Below, in pieces: positions 17,733 through 24,387 of a stretch of 64,000 nt of DNA. Below the pieces are notes generated by a model. That model did not search any database. It was not told where the DNA came from and saw nothing but the letters and a program-made list of their open reading frames with translations. The stretch's first letter is position 1. Each line of letters starts with the position of its first letter. Source of the stretch: Actinospineispora acaciae DSM 45401 (lineage in GTDB: Bacteria > Actinomycetota > Actinomycetes > Mycobacteriales > Pseudonocardiaceae); NCBI RefSeq assembly GCF_000620785.1, contig NZ_JIAI01000003.1, positions 558,001 to 622,000 on the forward strand, in the 5' to 3' direction. A program made the translations under genes and the position numbers.

Positions 17733-18445
17733 GCTGGTTGCTCTGGGGCGCGCTGCCCTACGTCATGGTCGTGATCCTGATCGGCGGCACGATCTGGCGG
17801 TACCGCTACGACAGGTTCGGCTGGACCACCCGCTCCTCACAGCTCCACGAGTCGCGGCTGCTGCGGGTCGGAAGCCCACTGTTCCACTTCGGGCTGCTCG
17901 TCGTGATCATCGGCCACGTCATCGGCCTGGTCATCCCGAAGTCCTGGACCGACGCCGTCGGGCTGAGCCAGCACGCCTACCACCTGCAGGCACTGGTGCT
18001 CGGCGCCATCGCGGGGGCGGCCACCCTGGTCGGGGTCGGCATCCTGATCTACCGTCGGCGCACCACCGGCCCGGTGTTCACCGCCACCACCCGCAACGAC
18101 AAGCTGATGTACGTCGTCCTGGTCGCGGCCATCGTCGCCGGCCTGGCCACCACGCTGCTCGGCGCGACCGGCGGCGACGAGCACAACTACCGGCTCACCG
18201 TCTCGCCATGGTTCCGCTCGCTGTTCGTGCTCCAGCCCGACGTCGCGGCGATGAGCGCGGCCGGCCCGGCGTTCCAGCTGCACACCCTGATCGGCATGCT
18301 GCTGTTCGCGATCTGGCCGTTCACCCGGCTGGTACACGCCTTCACCGCGCCGCTGGGCTACCTGTTCCGCCCGTACATCGTCTACCGCTCACGAACCGAG
18401 ACGCCCGCCACCCGACCGGCCAGGCGCGGCTGGGAACGAACCTGA
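17729..18445 (+). CDS. narI: Respiratory nitrate reductase gamma subunit NarI (cytochrome b)
   Basis: A 238-residue membrane cytochrome b with five hydrophobic segments: near residues 3-22, 50-72, 88-108, 128-148 and 184-205. Haem-ligand histidines are expected in SPLFHFGLLVVIIGHVIG and in FQLHTLIGML...TRLVHAF, as in the NarI family. It anchors NarGH and oxidises menaquinol at the outer face. Size matches typical NarI (about 225-240 residues). It overlaps the narJ stop, ending the operon; the following 435 bp contain no gene. Confidence 0.95.
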   Translation: MSWLLWGALPYVMVVILIGGTIWRYRYDRFGWTTRSSQLHESRLLRVGSPLFHFGLLVVIIGHVIGLVIPKSWTDAVGLSQHAYHLQALVLGAIAGAATLVGVGILIYRRRTTGPVFTATTRNDKLMYVVLVAAIVAGLATTLLGATGGDEHNYRLTVSPWFRSLFVLQPDVAAMSAAGPAFQLHTLIGMLLFAIWPFTRLVHAFTAPLGYLFRPYIVYRSRTETPATRPARRGWERT

Positions 18446-18557
18446 CCGCCGCCGACATGTACCCGAAGTCCGCGCCCCAGGACGCCTCGGAGCTCGCCGG
18501 GCCACCCTGACCGCCAGATCCCAAACCCCCCGCCCGCACCCCCGCCCCAAACTGACC

Positions 18558-18574
18558 AGACCGACCGTCGGTCT
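18558..18574. promoter_or_regulatory. 17-bp palindrome, copy 2 (upstream of MFS gene)
   Basis: The same AGACCGACCGTCGGTCT sequence, here in non-coding DNA 306 bp upstream of the MFS exporter. Of the three copies this one has the most natural operator position. Flanked upstream by CCCCAAAC, as in copy 1, and downstream by A on the symmetric side, extending the match by one base. Confidence 0.6.
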
Positions 18575-18588
18575 AGCGGAAGTACAAC

Positions 18589-18647
18589 ATCATCAGGTCA
18601 CCACGGTTGCTATAACACTCGCGAAACAACCATAACGCCCTGATGAT
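18589..18647. other. Nested inverted repeat, possible structured leader or operator
   Basis: ATCATCAGG (18589-18597) and CCTGATGAT (18639-18647) are perfect 9-bp complements, and between them GGTTG (18605-18609) pairs with CAACC (18627-18631). A transcript would fold as a stem within a stem. It lacks a U-tract, so it is not a canonical terminator. It lies just after palindrome copy 2, upstream of the exporter. Function unknown. Confidence 0.4.
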
Positions 18648-18880
18648 CTTCAGAGCGGCGACGGCCCTCGAACGGTCACCTTCCGTACGACACGCTCACG
18701 GCGCCCCGACCGCGGACCCCCACACTCCCGCGGTCGCCCAAGATCCACCGCCGCGCCGATCGAACGTCCACTACATCGCCCTCCTTGTCGAACCAGTTGC
18801 ATTTTCGATCCAGTCTCCGTACGCTCCGACAGTAGTTCGAAAACAAGAGCAGTCTCGAACACGAAGTAGAGGAGAATCCG

Positions 18881-20098
18881 ATGTCGCCGGCGACCGACCG
18901 GCCCCACCCACCGAGCACGGCGACCCGACCGACGGATCTCCGAGCGAACCTGACCCTCGCCGCGCTGTTCCTCGCGATGTTCGTGATGGGCACCGCCGAG
19001 CTGATCGTGGTCGGGGTGCTGGACCTGATCGCCGCGGACTTCCAGGTGTCCATTCCCTCGGCCGGCGCCTTGGTGACCGTGAACGCGCTGGGGCTGGCCC
19101 TCGGCGGTCCGGCCCTGACGGCACTGACGCTCCGGCTGGACAAGCGGACGATCCTGGTCGGCGCGCTCGCGCTGTTCGTCCTGGCCAACCTGGTAGCGGT
19201 GGTGACGGCCAGCTACGGACTGTTCCTGGCCGCGCGCACGGTCGCCGGCGCGGTCCAGGGGCTGTCCATCGCCGCGGCGTTCGGGGCCGGCATCTCCGTC
19301 GTCCCGCCCGAGCGGATGGGCCGGGCCATGTCGGCGGTCATCTCCGGCGTCTCGGTCTCGGCCGCGCTCGGCGTGCCGGCGGGAACACTGGTCGGCCAGA
19401 CGCTCGGCTGGCGGGGCGCGTTCGTGGCGGTGGTCGCGCTGGCGGTGGTCTCGCTGGTCGCCGCGTTGGTGCTGGTCCCTTCGGTTCCCGCCACCGGCAG
19501 GGGAGTCGGCGACCAGGCCAGGTACGCGTTCGCCCCGAGGGTGCTCGCCGCGCTGGGCCTGAGCTTCCTGGTGTTCGCGGCGCTGTTCGCGGCCGTGACG
19601 TACATCGTGCCGTTCCTGCGCGATGTCACGGGCGTCTCCGGCGCGCTGGTCAGCGTGTTCCTACTGGCCTACGGGGTGGCCACCGCGATCGGCTCGTTCG
19701 GCGGCGGGCGGTTCGCCGACAGGAACGCCGCCCGGACGCTGACCCTCGGCACGATCGGCGTGGCGGCGTCCCTGCTCGCGCTCGAGCTGTTCGGCACCGT
19801 CGCCGCGCTGGTGGCGCCTGCGCTGCTCGCGCTGGGCCTGTTCGGCATGGGCATGGCACCCTCGTTGCAGTACCGCGTGGTCAGCCTGGCCGGGCCCGGC
19901 GGCCAGCTGGCGCAGTCGCTGCCCGCCTCCGCGATCAACGTCGGCATCGCGGCCGGATCCGCCGCCGGCGGCGTCGCGGTCGGCGCCTACTCACCCGCCG
20001 CCGCGGTGGTCACCGGCATCGGCATCGCGGTCCTCGCTGTCGCGGCCGCCTTGGCCACCGGCCGACTCCGGCCGCCCGCGCCCGAACCGGCACAGTAA
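18881..20098 (+). CDS. MFS transporter, DHA1/AraJ-like exporter
   Basis: A 405-residue 12-TM major facilitator of the drug:H+ antiporter family. After a polar N-terminus of about 25 residues, TM1 carries FLAMFVMGTAELIVVGVLD, which is characteristic of the AraJ/PbuE/chloramphenicol-efflux branch. The TM5 antiporter motif C region reads ALGVPAGTLVGQTLGWRGAF. It probably exports a small amphipathic compound or sugar at the expense of protons. GAGGAGA is 5 nt from the ATG. Followed after 14 bp by the DUF899 gene, so the two form an operon. The upstream palindromes suggest repressor control. Confidence 0.9.
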   Translation: MSPATDRPHPPSTATRPTDLRANLTLAALFLAMFVMGTAELIVVGVLDLIAADFQVSIPSAGALVTVNALGLALGGPALTALTLRLDKRTILVGALALFVLANLVAVVTASYGLFLAARTVAGAVQGLSIAAAFGAGISVVPPERMGRAMSAVISGVSVSAALGVPAGTLVGQTLGWRGAFVAVVALAVVSLVAALVLVPSVPATGRGVGDQARYAFAPRVLAALGLSFLVFAALFAAVTYIVPFLRDVTGVSGALVSVFLLAYGVATAIGSFGGGRFADRNAARTLTLGTIGVAASLLALELFGTVAALVAPALLALGLFGMGMAPSLQYRVVSLAGPGGQLAQSLPASAINVGIAAGSAAGGVAVGAYSPAAAVVTGIGIAVLAVAAALATGRLRPPAPEPAQ

Positions 20099-20112
20099 GG
20101 AAGGAGAAGACG

Positions 20113-20904
20113 ATGGAGAACCTGCCCGAGGTGGTCTCGCGCGAGGAATGGCTGGCCGCCCGGCTGGAGCTGCTGGCCACCGAGAAGGAGCTCACCCGCG
20201 CCCGCGACCGGGCCAATGCCGCGCGCCGCCGGCTGCCGATGGTCCGCATCGACAAGCGGTACGAGTTCGAGGGGCCGAACGGGACGGTCGGCCTGCTCGA
20301 CCTGTTCGAAGGCCGGCCCCAGCTGGTCATGCACCACTTCATGTGGATGAACGACGTGGACGCCGACGGCGTCAAGCGCCCGCGCGACACCGGATGCACG
20401 AGCTGTTCCTCGGCGGCCGACCAGATCCCGGCCAGGTTGCGCCAGCTGCACGTCCGCAACACCACGCTGGTCGCCGTGACGCGGGCGCCTTACGAGAAGC
20501 TCGCCGCGTACCGCGAGCGCATGGGGTGGACGTTCCCCTGGTACTCCTCGGCGGGCAGCGACTTCAACTACGACTTCCACGCCACCGTCGACGACCGCGT
20601 CGCGCCCGTACAGATCTTCTACAAGGACAAGGCGGGGCTCGCCGAGGCCGGGATGCCGTGGCAGGACTGGATGAACTGCGACTGGCCGGGGATCAGCGCC
20701 TTCCTCCGGGTCGGCGACGAGGTCTTCCACACCTACTCCACGTTCGGCCGCGGCATCGAGGAGTTCACCAGCGGCAACAACTACCTCGACCTCACCGCGC
20801 TCGGCCGCCAGGAGGCGTGGGAGGAGCCGAAGGGCCGGGCGACCCCGCTCGGGCTGCAGGCCGGCGGCCCCAACCTGCGCCTGCCCGACGAGTACGACAC
20901 CTGA
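20113..20904 (+). CDS. DUF899 thioredoxin-fold protein
   Basis: A 263-residue member of the DUF899 (thioredoxin-like, AhpC-related) family. The N-terminus VVSREEWLAARLELLATEKE and the segment YEFEGPNGTVGLLDLFEGRPQ are hallmarks. The central redox-like motif is DTGCTSCSSAADQIP, with two cysteines in CxxC arrangement at residues 96-99. Family members are cytosolic; a peroxidase or disulfide role is suspected but not established. AAGGAAGGAG is 7 nt before the ATG and overlaps the end of the MFS gene, giving a two-gene unit with the exporter. Confidence 0.88.
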   Translation: MENLPEVVSREEWLAARLELLATEKELTRARDRANAARRRLPMVRIDKRYEFEGPNGTVGLLDLFEGRPQLVMHHFMWMNDVDADGVKRPRDTGCTSCSSAADQIPARLRQLHVRNTTLVAVTRAPYEKLAAYRERMGWTFPWYSSAGSDFNYDFHATVDDRVAPVQIFYKDKAGLAEAGMPWQDWMNCDWPGISAFLRVGDEVFHTYSTFGRGIEEFTSGNNYLDLTALGRQEAWEEPKGRATPLGLQAGGPNLRLPDEYDT

Positions 20905-20928
20905 GCCAGGCCGCGCAAGCAACAAGCA

Positions 20929-20954
20929 CTTGCATATGCACGTGCAAATGCAAG
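20929..20954. promoter_or_regulatory. 26-bp near-perfect palindrome built from TGCA repeats
   Basis: The sequence from CTTGCAT through ATGCAAG is symmetric around CACGTG, with one mismatched base pair. It also contains TGCA four times at an exact 6-base period (20931, 20937, 20943, 20949). It stands 25 bp after DUF899 and 72 bp before a small membrane-protein gene. Likely an operator for a MarR- or PadR-like dimer, possibly binding two dimers on adjacent faces. The regulator is not identified. Confidence 0.55.
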
Positions 20955-21025
20955 GACGGCAGGCGATACCCTTGCGCTCCGTTGAGACAAGCCCGCACGA
21001 GAGGCCTTGGCACGGAAGGCGCGAG

Positions 21026-21217
21026 ATGCAGGACCCACCGCATGAGCCGTCCGGGATGGACCCCTACCGGCAGCAACGGCAGCCGAGCTCGGCCGCCGTG
21101 TTCCTCCAGATGTGTTCGAGCACCCTCCATCAGCGGAGCTGGATCCCCTGGCTCCGCCTCGTCGGCCTGTTGGCGCTGGTCGCGGCCGCGGTGGTGATCG
21201 TCAAAACGTATGCCTGA
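21026..21217 (+). CDS. Small single-span membrane protein
   Basis: A 63-residue protein (start MQDPPHEP) with a polar, Pro/Gln/Ser-rich first 40 residues and one C-terminal hydrophobic helix (WLRLVGLLALVAAAVVIV) ending in KTYA. GGAAGG lies 6 nt before the ATG, which is why I prefer it over the open frame that begins at 20930 inside the palindrome. Predicted topology is a tail-anchored or single-pass protein. No family recognised. Preceded by the palindrome at 20929-20954, which could control it. Confidence 0.5.
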   Translation: MQDPPHEPSGMDPYRQQRQPSSAAVFLQMCSSTLHQRSWIPWLRLVGLLALVAAAVVIVKTYA

Positions 21218-21454
21218 GGGTTCGCCTCAGCGGATGCTCAGGAACACGGCGGGAACGGCCGTCGGTCGGCGTGTCGCGAGCGCGTGTCGACCTTCGGCCC
21301 CGGTCGGGTCACTCGATCGTTCCAGCGCCGGCTGCCTGCAAAAGTAACGATTTCACACGCTGCGAGCGAAGCACCGGATAGCATCCCGTTTCGAATGTCG
21401 CCCGCAAGGGGTCCTCCCGACCCGCCCAGCTACCTCCCGCTACTCTTCGCCGCC

Positions 21455-22114
21455 ATGCAGGAACGCCAGACCATCCATCTCGGGGAGCTCTCGAAGCACC
21501 TGGGACGCGCTGTGCTGCACCTGTTCGAGACGGTTTTCGCCCCGCTCGGGCTGTTCTACCTGCTGTTTTCCCTGACGAACCTGACCGGTGGGCTGATCGC
21601 CGCCGTGGCGTGGGCGCTGTGCGCGATCGGGTGGCGACTGGTCAAGGGCATCTCGATCCCGATGGTCCTGGTGCTGACCACGGCCCTGCTGGTGGCCCGC
21701 ACCGTGATCGGCTTCGCGACCGGAAGTGTGTTCCTCTATTTCCTCCAGCCCACCCTGCAGAACTTCCTCTACGCGCTGGTCCTGGTGGCCACCGTGCCGC
21801 TGCGCCGGCCGCTGATCGCCAGGCTGGCCGACGACTTCTGCGCGTTCCCCAGCACGGTGACCAGCCGACCCGGGGTGCAGCGGTTCTTCCGGCGGGTGTC
21901 GCTGCTGTGGGCGATGGTGTTCCTGACCAACGGCGTGACCACGCTGTGGGCGCTGGCCCAGGCCTCGCTCGGCGACTTCATGGTGGTGACAACGGCGGGT
22001 TCGTACACGCTGGTCACCGTGGCGGCGCTGGCCTCGCTGGTCTGGTTCAAGCGCGAGCTGCACGGCGAGGGCATCCGGCTGCGGTTCGGCCGCGCCGCGG
22101 TCACCGTGACCTGA
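21455..22114 (+). CDS. VC0807-like integral membrane protein
   Basis: A 219-residue polytopic membrane protein with about five hydrophobic segments, beginning VFAPLGLFYLLFSLTNLTGG and ending LVTVAALASLVWFKREL. The pattern, including a loop RRPLIARLADDFCAFP between the third and fourth helices, matches the VC0807/DUF3159-type family of unknown function found in actinobacteria. I start at MQERQT: the upstream extension to 21284 is Arg/Pro-rich and not conserved in look. No recognisable catalytic residues. Convergent with the HxlR gene (6 bp apart). Confidence 0.75.
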   Translation: MQERQTIHLGELSKHLGRAVLHLFETVFAPLGLFYLLFSLTNLTGGLIAAVAWALCAIGWRLVKGISIPMVLVLTTALLVARTVIGFATGSVFLYFLQPTLQNFLYALVLVATVPLRRPLIARLADDFCAFPSTVTSRPGVQRFFRRVSLLWAMVFLTNGVTTLWALAQASLGDFMVVTTAGSYTLVTVAALASLVWFKRELHGEGIRLRFGRAAVTVT

Positions 22115-22120
22115 GGTTTC

Positions 22121-22621
22121 TCAGCCGACGACCGCGGTGTAGGCGTCGCGCATCTGGTCCGCGACGGTGGGGCCGTTCGGCGCCGGTGCCTGACGGGCGT
22201 GCGGGCCGAGGTGCGTCTCGCGGAGCTCGTCCATGAAGACCTCCCAGAGCGGCGGGCCACCGGCGCCGAGCACCTCGCCCCGGGCCACGAACTCCTCGCC
22301 CACCGGCAGGTAGCGGACGCCCCAGTCGCTGAGCTGGACGAACAGCGGGACCAGCTCGATGGCCCGCTCGGTCAGGCTGTAGACGACCTTCTGCTTGTGC
22401 GAGGGATCCCCGGACCTGGTGAGCAGGCCGTGATCGACCAGCACGGCGAGCCGGTCGGCCAGAATGTTCGACGAGATCCGCTCCGGGCCGGCGAGCAGCT
22501 CACGGAAGTGCCGGGCGCCGGTGAAGATGATGTCGCGCAGCACCAGCAGCGTCCACCGGTCGCCGAAGATCTCCAGCGACAGGCTGATCGGGCACCCCGA
22601 CCGGACGTCCTTCCGCACCAC
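22121..22621 (-). CDS. HxlR family transcriptional regulator
   Basis: A 166-residue winged-helix regulator of the HxlR group. The family N-terminus with a redox-type Cys (SGCPISLSLEIFGDRWTLLVLRD) is present, followed by the recognition region RISSNILADRLAVLVDHGLL and the wing KVVYSLTERA. GTG codons at 22627, 22621 and 22618 compete. GGAGG ends 5 nt before 22621, whereas it abuts 22627, so I use 22621. The next divergent gene is far, and a downstream SDR lies 88 bp behind its start on the same strand. Likely senses electrophiles or aldehydes; target unknown. Confidence 0.88.
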   Translation of the reverse strand: MVRKDVRSGCPISLSLEIFGDRWTLLVLRDIIFTGARHFRELLAGPERISSNILADRLAVLVDHGLLTRSGDPSHKQKVVYSLTERAIELVPLFVQLSDWGVRYLPVGEEFVARGEVLGAGGPPLWEVFMDELRETHLGPHARQAPAPNGPTVADQMRDAYTAVVG

Positions 22622-22708
22622 ACTCACCTCCGCACCGGTTGCACCTTGATACCAGTATGCCGCGGCGCGGGCCGGGGTGGTCCTGCCAGGGGCGGATCGG
22701 GGCAGGGT

Positions 22709-23446
22709 TCAGCCGAAGCGGGCGGCCATGCGGTGGAACAGCTCGGGCACCCCGCCGGCCAGCCGGGCGGGCACGGTCAGCCACCGGGGCACGAACACCT
22801 CGGGGCGGTCCCGGCGGACGGCGGCCAGCAGCGCCCGAGCCACCGCCGACGGCTCGAGCTGGCGGGGGAAGCCCCGGTCGTAGGCACGGCCGCGGCGGTC
22901 GAAGAACGGCGTGTTCACCGCGCCGGGGAACACGGTGGTCACCCCGACGCGGCCGGCGCCGATCTCGTAGCGCAGGCTGGCCGCGAACGCCCGCAGGCCG
23001 GCCTTGGTCGCGGCGTACACCGCCTCGTCGCGGACCCCGACGGTGGCGATCGAGGACAGGAACACCAGGTGGCCGCCGCCGCGGGCGAGCATCGCGGGCA
23101 GCGCGGCGCGGGCCATCCGCATCGGGGCGACCAGGTTCAGGGTGGCCAGCTCGGCGACCCGCTCGGCCGGCATCGCGGCGAACTCACCGGCGTACCCGCG
23201 CCCCGCCGAGCACACCAGCAGGTCCGTCTCGGCGGCCGCCTCGCAGCCCGCGCGCAAGCCGGACTCCGTACCCAGGTCGGCCACCAAAGGGGTGCCGCCG
23301 GTCCGGTCGGCCACCGCGTCCAGCCGGCCACCGTCCGTGCCGAGCAGGACCAGCTTGACGCCGGCGGCGGCGAGCGCATCCGCGGTGGCCGCGCCAATCC
23401 CGGAGGACGCGCCGGTGACCAGCGCGGTCCGGCCGGCCAGCCTCAC
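22709..23446 (-). CDS. Short-chain dehydrogenase/reductase
   Basis: A 245-residue classical SDR. It shows TGASSGIG for NAD(P) binding near residue 10, the strand LLVCSAGRGYAG where NNAG normally lies, the catalytic Ser (VFLSSIATVG) and YAATK for the Tyr and Lys. The C-terminal extension FVPRWLTVPARLAGGVPELFHRM resembles SDRs that act on lipid or steroid substrates and associate with membranes. GTG start with a GTGA overlap to the upstream DMT gene, so it is coupled to that gene and the glycosyltransferase fusion. Substrate unknown. Confidence 0.88.
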   Translation of the reverse strand: MRLAGRTALVTGASSGIGAATADALAAAGVKLVLLGTDGGRLDAVADRTGGTPLVADLGTESGLRAGCEAAAETDLLVCSAGRGYAGEFAAMPAERVAELATLNLVAPMRMARAALPAMLARGGGHLVFLSSIATVGVRDEAVYAATKAGLRAFAASLRYEIGAGRVGVTTVFPGAVNTPFFDRRGRAYDRGFPRQLEPSAVARALLAAVRRDRPEVFVPRWLTVPARLAGGVPELFHRMAARFG

Positions 23447-24387
23447 CCCCACCTCACGTTGGACCGCGCGCCGGCACCGGAACCGATCGCGAACTCCAAC
23501 TGGTGGCGAATCTGCGTACCGCGCCTGGCCAGCAACACGATCCCGGCGATCACCACGGCCGCCGCCATCGCCTCCCCCGCCAGCACCGGCACGGTGGTGG
23601 TGACCTCCTCGCCGAGCCACAGCACGCCGATCGCGAACGACACCAGCGGGTCCACGATCGAGATGATGGCCAGCGCGGGCGCGATGAGCACCCCCTGCTG
23701 GAAGGTGTTCTGGCTGAGCAGGAACCCCATCGGGCCAAGGAGGCAGATGATGTACAGCGACGGGTGGGTCAGCACGGACGCCAGCCCGCCGGTGCGCAGC
23801 TCCCCGGTGACCACCTTCAGCAGCCCGGCGGTCATCCCGTAGAGCACGCCGGTGGCGATCGCCAGCGCGGTGACGTGTGCGCTGCCGGAGAACCGCGAGC
23901 CGACCGCCACCACCATGCAGCCCACGATGATCACGCTCAGGCCGATGGCCAGCGGCATCATCCCGGCCAGGTTCACCATCTCGCCGCCGGTGCCGGTCGG
24001 CCGCGACAGCGTCAGGAACGCGGACAGCCCCACCACGCAGGCGGTGGCGCCGAGCAGGATCTGGCCGTCCAGCGGCCGGCGGGCCAGCATCGCGGAGAAC
24101 ACCGTCCCGAACAGCACCCCGGTCACCAGCAACGGCTGGACCAGCACCAACGGCCCGAACGCCAGCGCCACCACCTGTAGCGAGAAGCCCACCGCCACGG
24201 TGCCCACGCCGAGCACCCAGGTCGGCTGGCGCACCAGCGTCCAGAACAGCCTGGGATCCATCGCGGTGGTCGTCGGCACCCGTTTGGTGGCGCGCTGCTG
24301 CATGGCGCTGGCCAGCCCGAAGCTCGCCGCCCCCAGCACGGCGGCCGGCACCGCGATGACCAGCATCTCGGCCTGTTCACTCGCCAT
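23443..24387 (-). CDS. DMT-superfamily transporter (EamA/NIPA-like)
   Basis: A 314-residue protein with nine or ten hydrophobic helices in two related halves, typical for drug/metabolite transporters; the segments GPLVLVQPLLVTGVLFGTVF and PALAIISIVDPLVSFAIGVLWLGEE are hallmarks. Family members move small organic molecules or Mg2+. The ATG at 24387 (MASEQ) is preceded by GGGGGTG. Its start overlaps the end of the glycosyltransferase-acyltransferase gene by 11 bp, implying a common operon. It may export or flip a product of that enzyme, but this is only inferred from position. Confidence 0.85.
   Translation of the reverse strand: MASEQAEMLVIAVPAAVLGAASFGLASAMQQRATKRVPTTTAMDPRLFWTLVRQPTWVLGVGTVAVGFSLQVVALAFGPLVLVQPLLVTGVLFGTVFSAMLARRPLDGQILLGATACVVGLSAFLTLSRPTGTGGEMVNLAGMMPLAIGLSVIIVGCMVVAVGSRFSGSAHVTALAIATGVLYGMTAGLLKVVTGELRTGGLASVLTHPSLYIICLLGPMGFLLSQNTFQQGVLIAPALAIISIVDPLVSFAIGVLWLGEEVTTTVPVLAGEAMAAAVVIAGIVLLARRGTQIRHQLEFAIGSGAGARSNVRWG

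Larger units (their letters stand above)
18446..18880. other. Intergenic region between narI and the MFS gene
   Basis: This 435-bp gene-free stretch holds copy 2 of the 17-bp palindrome (18558-18574), a nested inverted repeat (18589-18647), and an AT-richer zone near the MFS gene. In that zone TTTTCGA (18802-18808) and TCGAAAA (18837-18843) form a perfect 7-bp inverted repeat. A possible promoter TTGCAT-17 bp-TACGCT overlaps it. GAGGAGA sits 5 nt before the MFS ATG. No convincing open frame on either strand. Confidence 0.55.

Noticed and set aside
18643..20112. Upstream extension of the DUF899 frame
   Set aside because: It is the out-of-frame shadow of the MFS gene. DUF899 begins at ATG 20113 with a strong ribosome site.
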